Source of the DNA: CBDBZL01 sp031399025
GTDB lineage: Bacteria; Pseudomonadota; Alphaproteobacteria; Sphingomonadales; Sphingomonadaceae
DNA: 50,976 bases
Direction: 5' to 3'
NCBI GenBank assembly: GCA_031399025.1
Contig: JANNOJ010000056.1
Location: 1 to 50,976 of the forward strand
Made by a program: the position numbers and the translations under genes. The notes below the pieces were generated by a model that made no database searches, was not told where the DNA came from, and worked only from the letters and a program-made list of their open reading frames with translations. Positions 50,836 to 50,976 of this stretch are shown here, in pieces (position 1 is the stretch's first letter; every line of letters begins with the position of its first letter).

Positions 50836-50976
50836 CTAGGTTCTGGACTCATAAGCTCTGAGCCATAGTCGGGCTGAAGCGATCAGCACGGCGGCGAGGA
50901 AGTTTCGGGCCAGCTTGTCGAAGCGGGTTGCGATGCGCCGGAAGTGCTTGAGCTTGCAGAAGTATCGCTCGACGAC
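50836..50976 (-). CDS. IS5-type transposase, C-terminal part (cut by window edge)
   Basis: The minus strand from the window edge reads VVERYFCKLKHFRRIATRFD, then KLARNFLAAVLIASARLWLR, then AYESRT and a stop at 50838-50836. ERYFCKLKHFRRIATRFDK with the following hydrophobic helix is the well-known C-terminal end of IS5/IS427-group DDE transposases, including the glutamate of the catalytic triad. The upstream part lies outside the window, so completeness is unknown. Confidence 0.82.
   Translation of the reverse strand, partial: VVERYFCKLKHFRRIATRFDKLARNFLAAVLIASARLWLRAYESRT

Overview
The window is a nearly complete aerobic-type photosynthesis gene cluster (PGC) of a high-GC alphaproteobacterium. 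A member of the Sphingomonadales is the likeliest host: aerobic cyclase acsF without bchE, bciA as the 8-vinyl reductase, RC-LH1 genes with pufC but no LH2 genes, and a GAGCTTGTCG-type repeat that I associate with sphingomonad genomes. This placement is inference from gene content, not from a search.

Layout. Left edge (1-4587): the N-terminal end of a minus-strand transposase, then housekeeping genes: a type II NADH dehydrogenase, an RluE-type pseudouridine synthase, a RoxA/YcfD-type ribosomal oxygenase and a DUF2189 membrane protein. PGC part A (4724-20506, plus strand except crtC and crtD): bchI-bchD-bchO-small membrane ORF, then convergent crtC-crtD (minus), then crtF and bchC-X-Y-Z-pufB-A-L-M-C. 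PGC part B (20536-36019, minus strand): one tightly overlapping run bchF-N-B-H-L-M-lhaA-puhA-puhB-puhC-orf99-acsF-puhE-hemA-orf76. PGC part C (36228-42761, plus): aerR/ppaA, ppsR/crtJ, bchG, a PucC-family transporter, bchP, tspO and a small membrane ORF. Next come a minus-strand membrane-attached cytochrome c, then bciA and an alpha/beta hydrolase. Right flank (45623-50976): tRNA-Pro, thyA, the E1alpha-E1beta-E2 genes of a branched-chain 2-oxoacid dehydrogenase, tRNA-Asp, and the C-terminal end of an IS5-type transposase cut by the window edge.

How it works together. HemA supplies 5-aminolevulinate. BchIDH inserts Mg, BchM methylates, AcsF closes ring E with O2, BchLNB reduces ring D, BciA reduces the 8-vinyl, BchXYZ reduces ring B, BchF and BchC finish the 3-acetyl group, and BchG and BchP attach and reduce the tail. 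CrtC, CrtD and CrtF are late acyclic-carotenoid enzymes; the early genes (crtE/B/I) are not here. PufLM, PuhA and PufBA form the RC-LH1 core, with PufC as tetraheme donor and LhaA/PuhBCE as assembly factors. PpsR (redox) and AerR (B12) are the likely regulators. PpsR-like TGT-N12-ACA sites, or one-base variants, lie before bchI, crtD/crtF, bchC, bchF/aerR and bchG.

Most notable observations: three operon promoters (bchC, bchF, bchG) share the layout CGTC-N8-TTGAC(A/G)CTCC, with paired 8-bp-spaced operators at bchC and bchG; PpsR has a single cysteine; both LH1 polypeptides have long C-terminal extensions; several small uncharacterised membrane ORFs are built into the operons by ATGA overlaps; and an inverted REP-like pair lies in frame inside the E2 linker.
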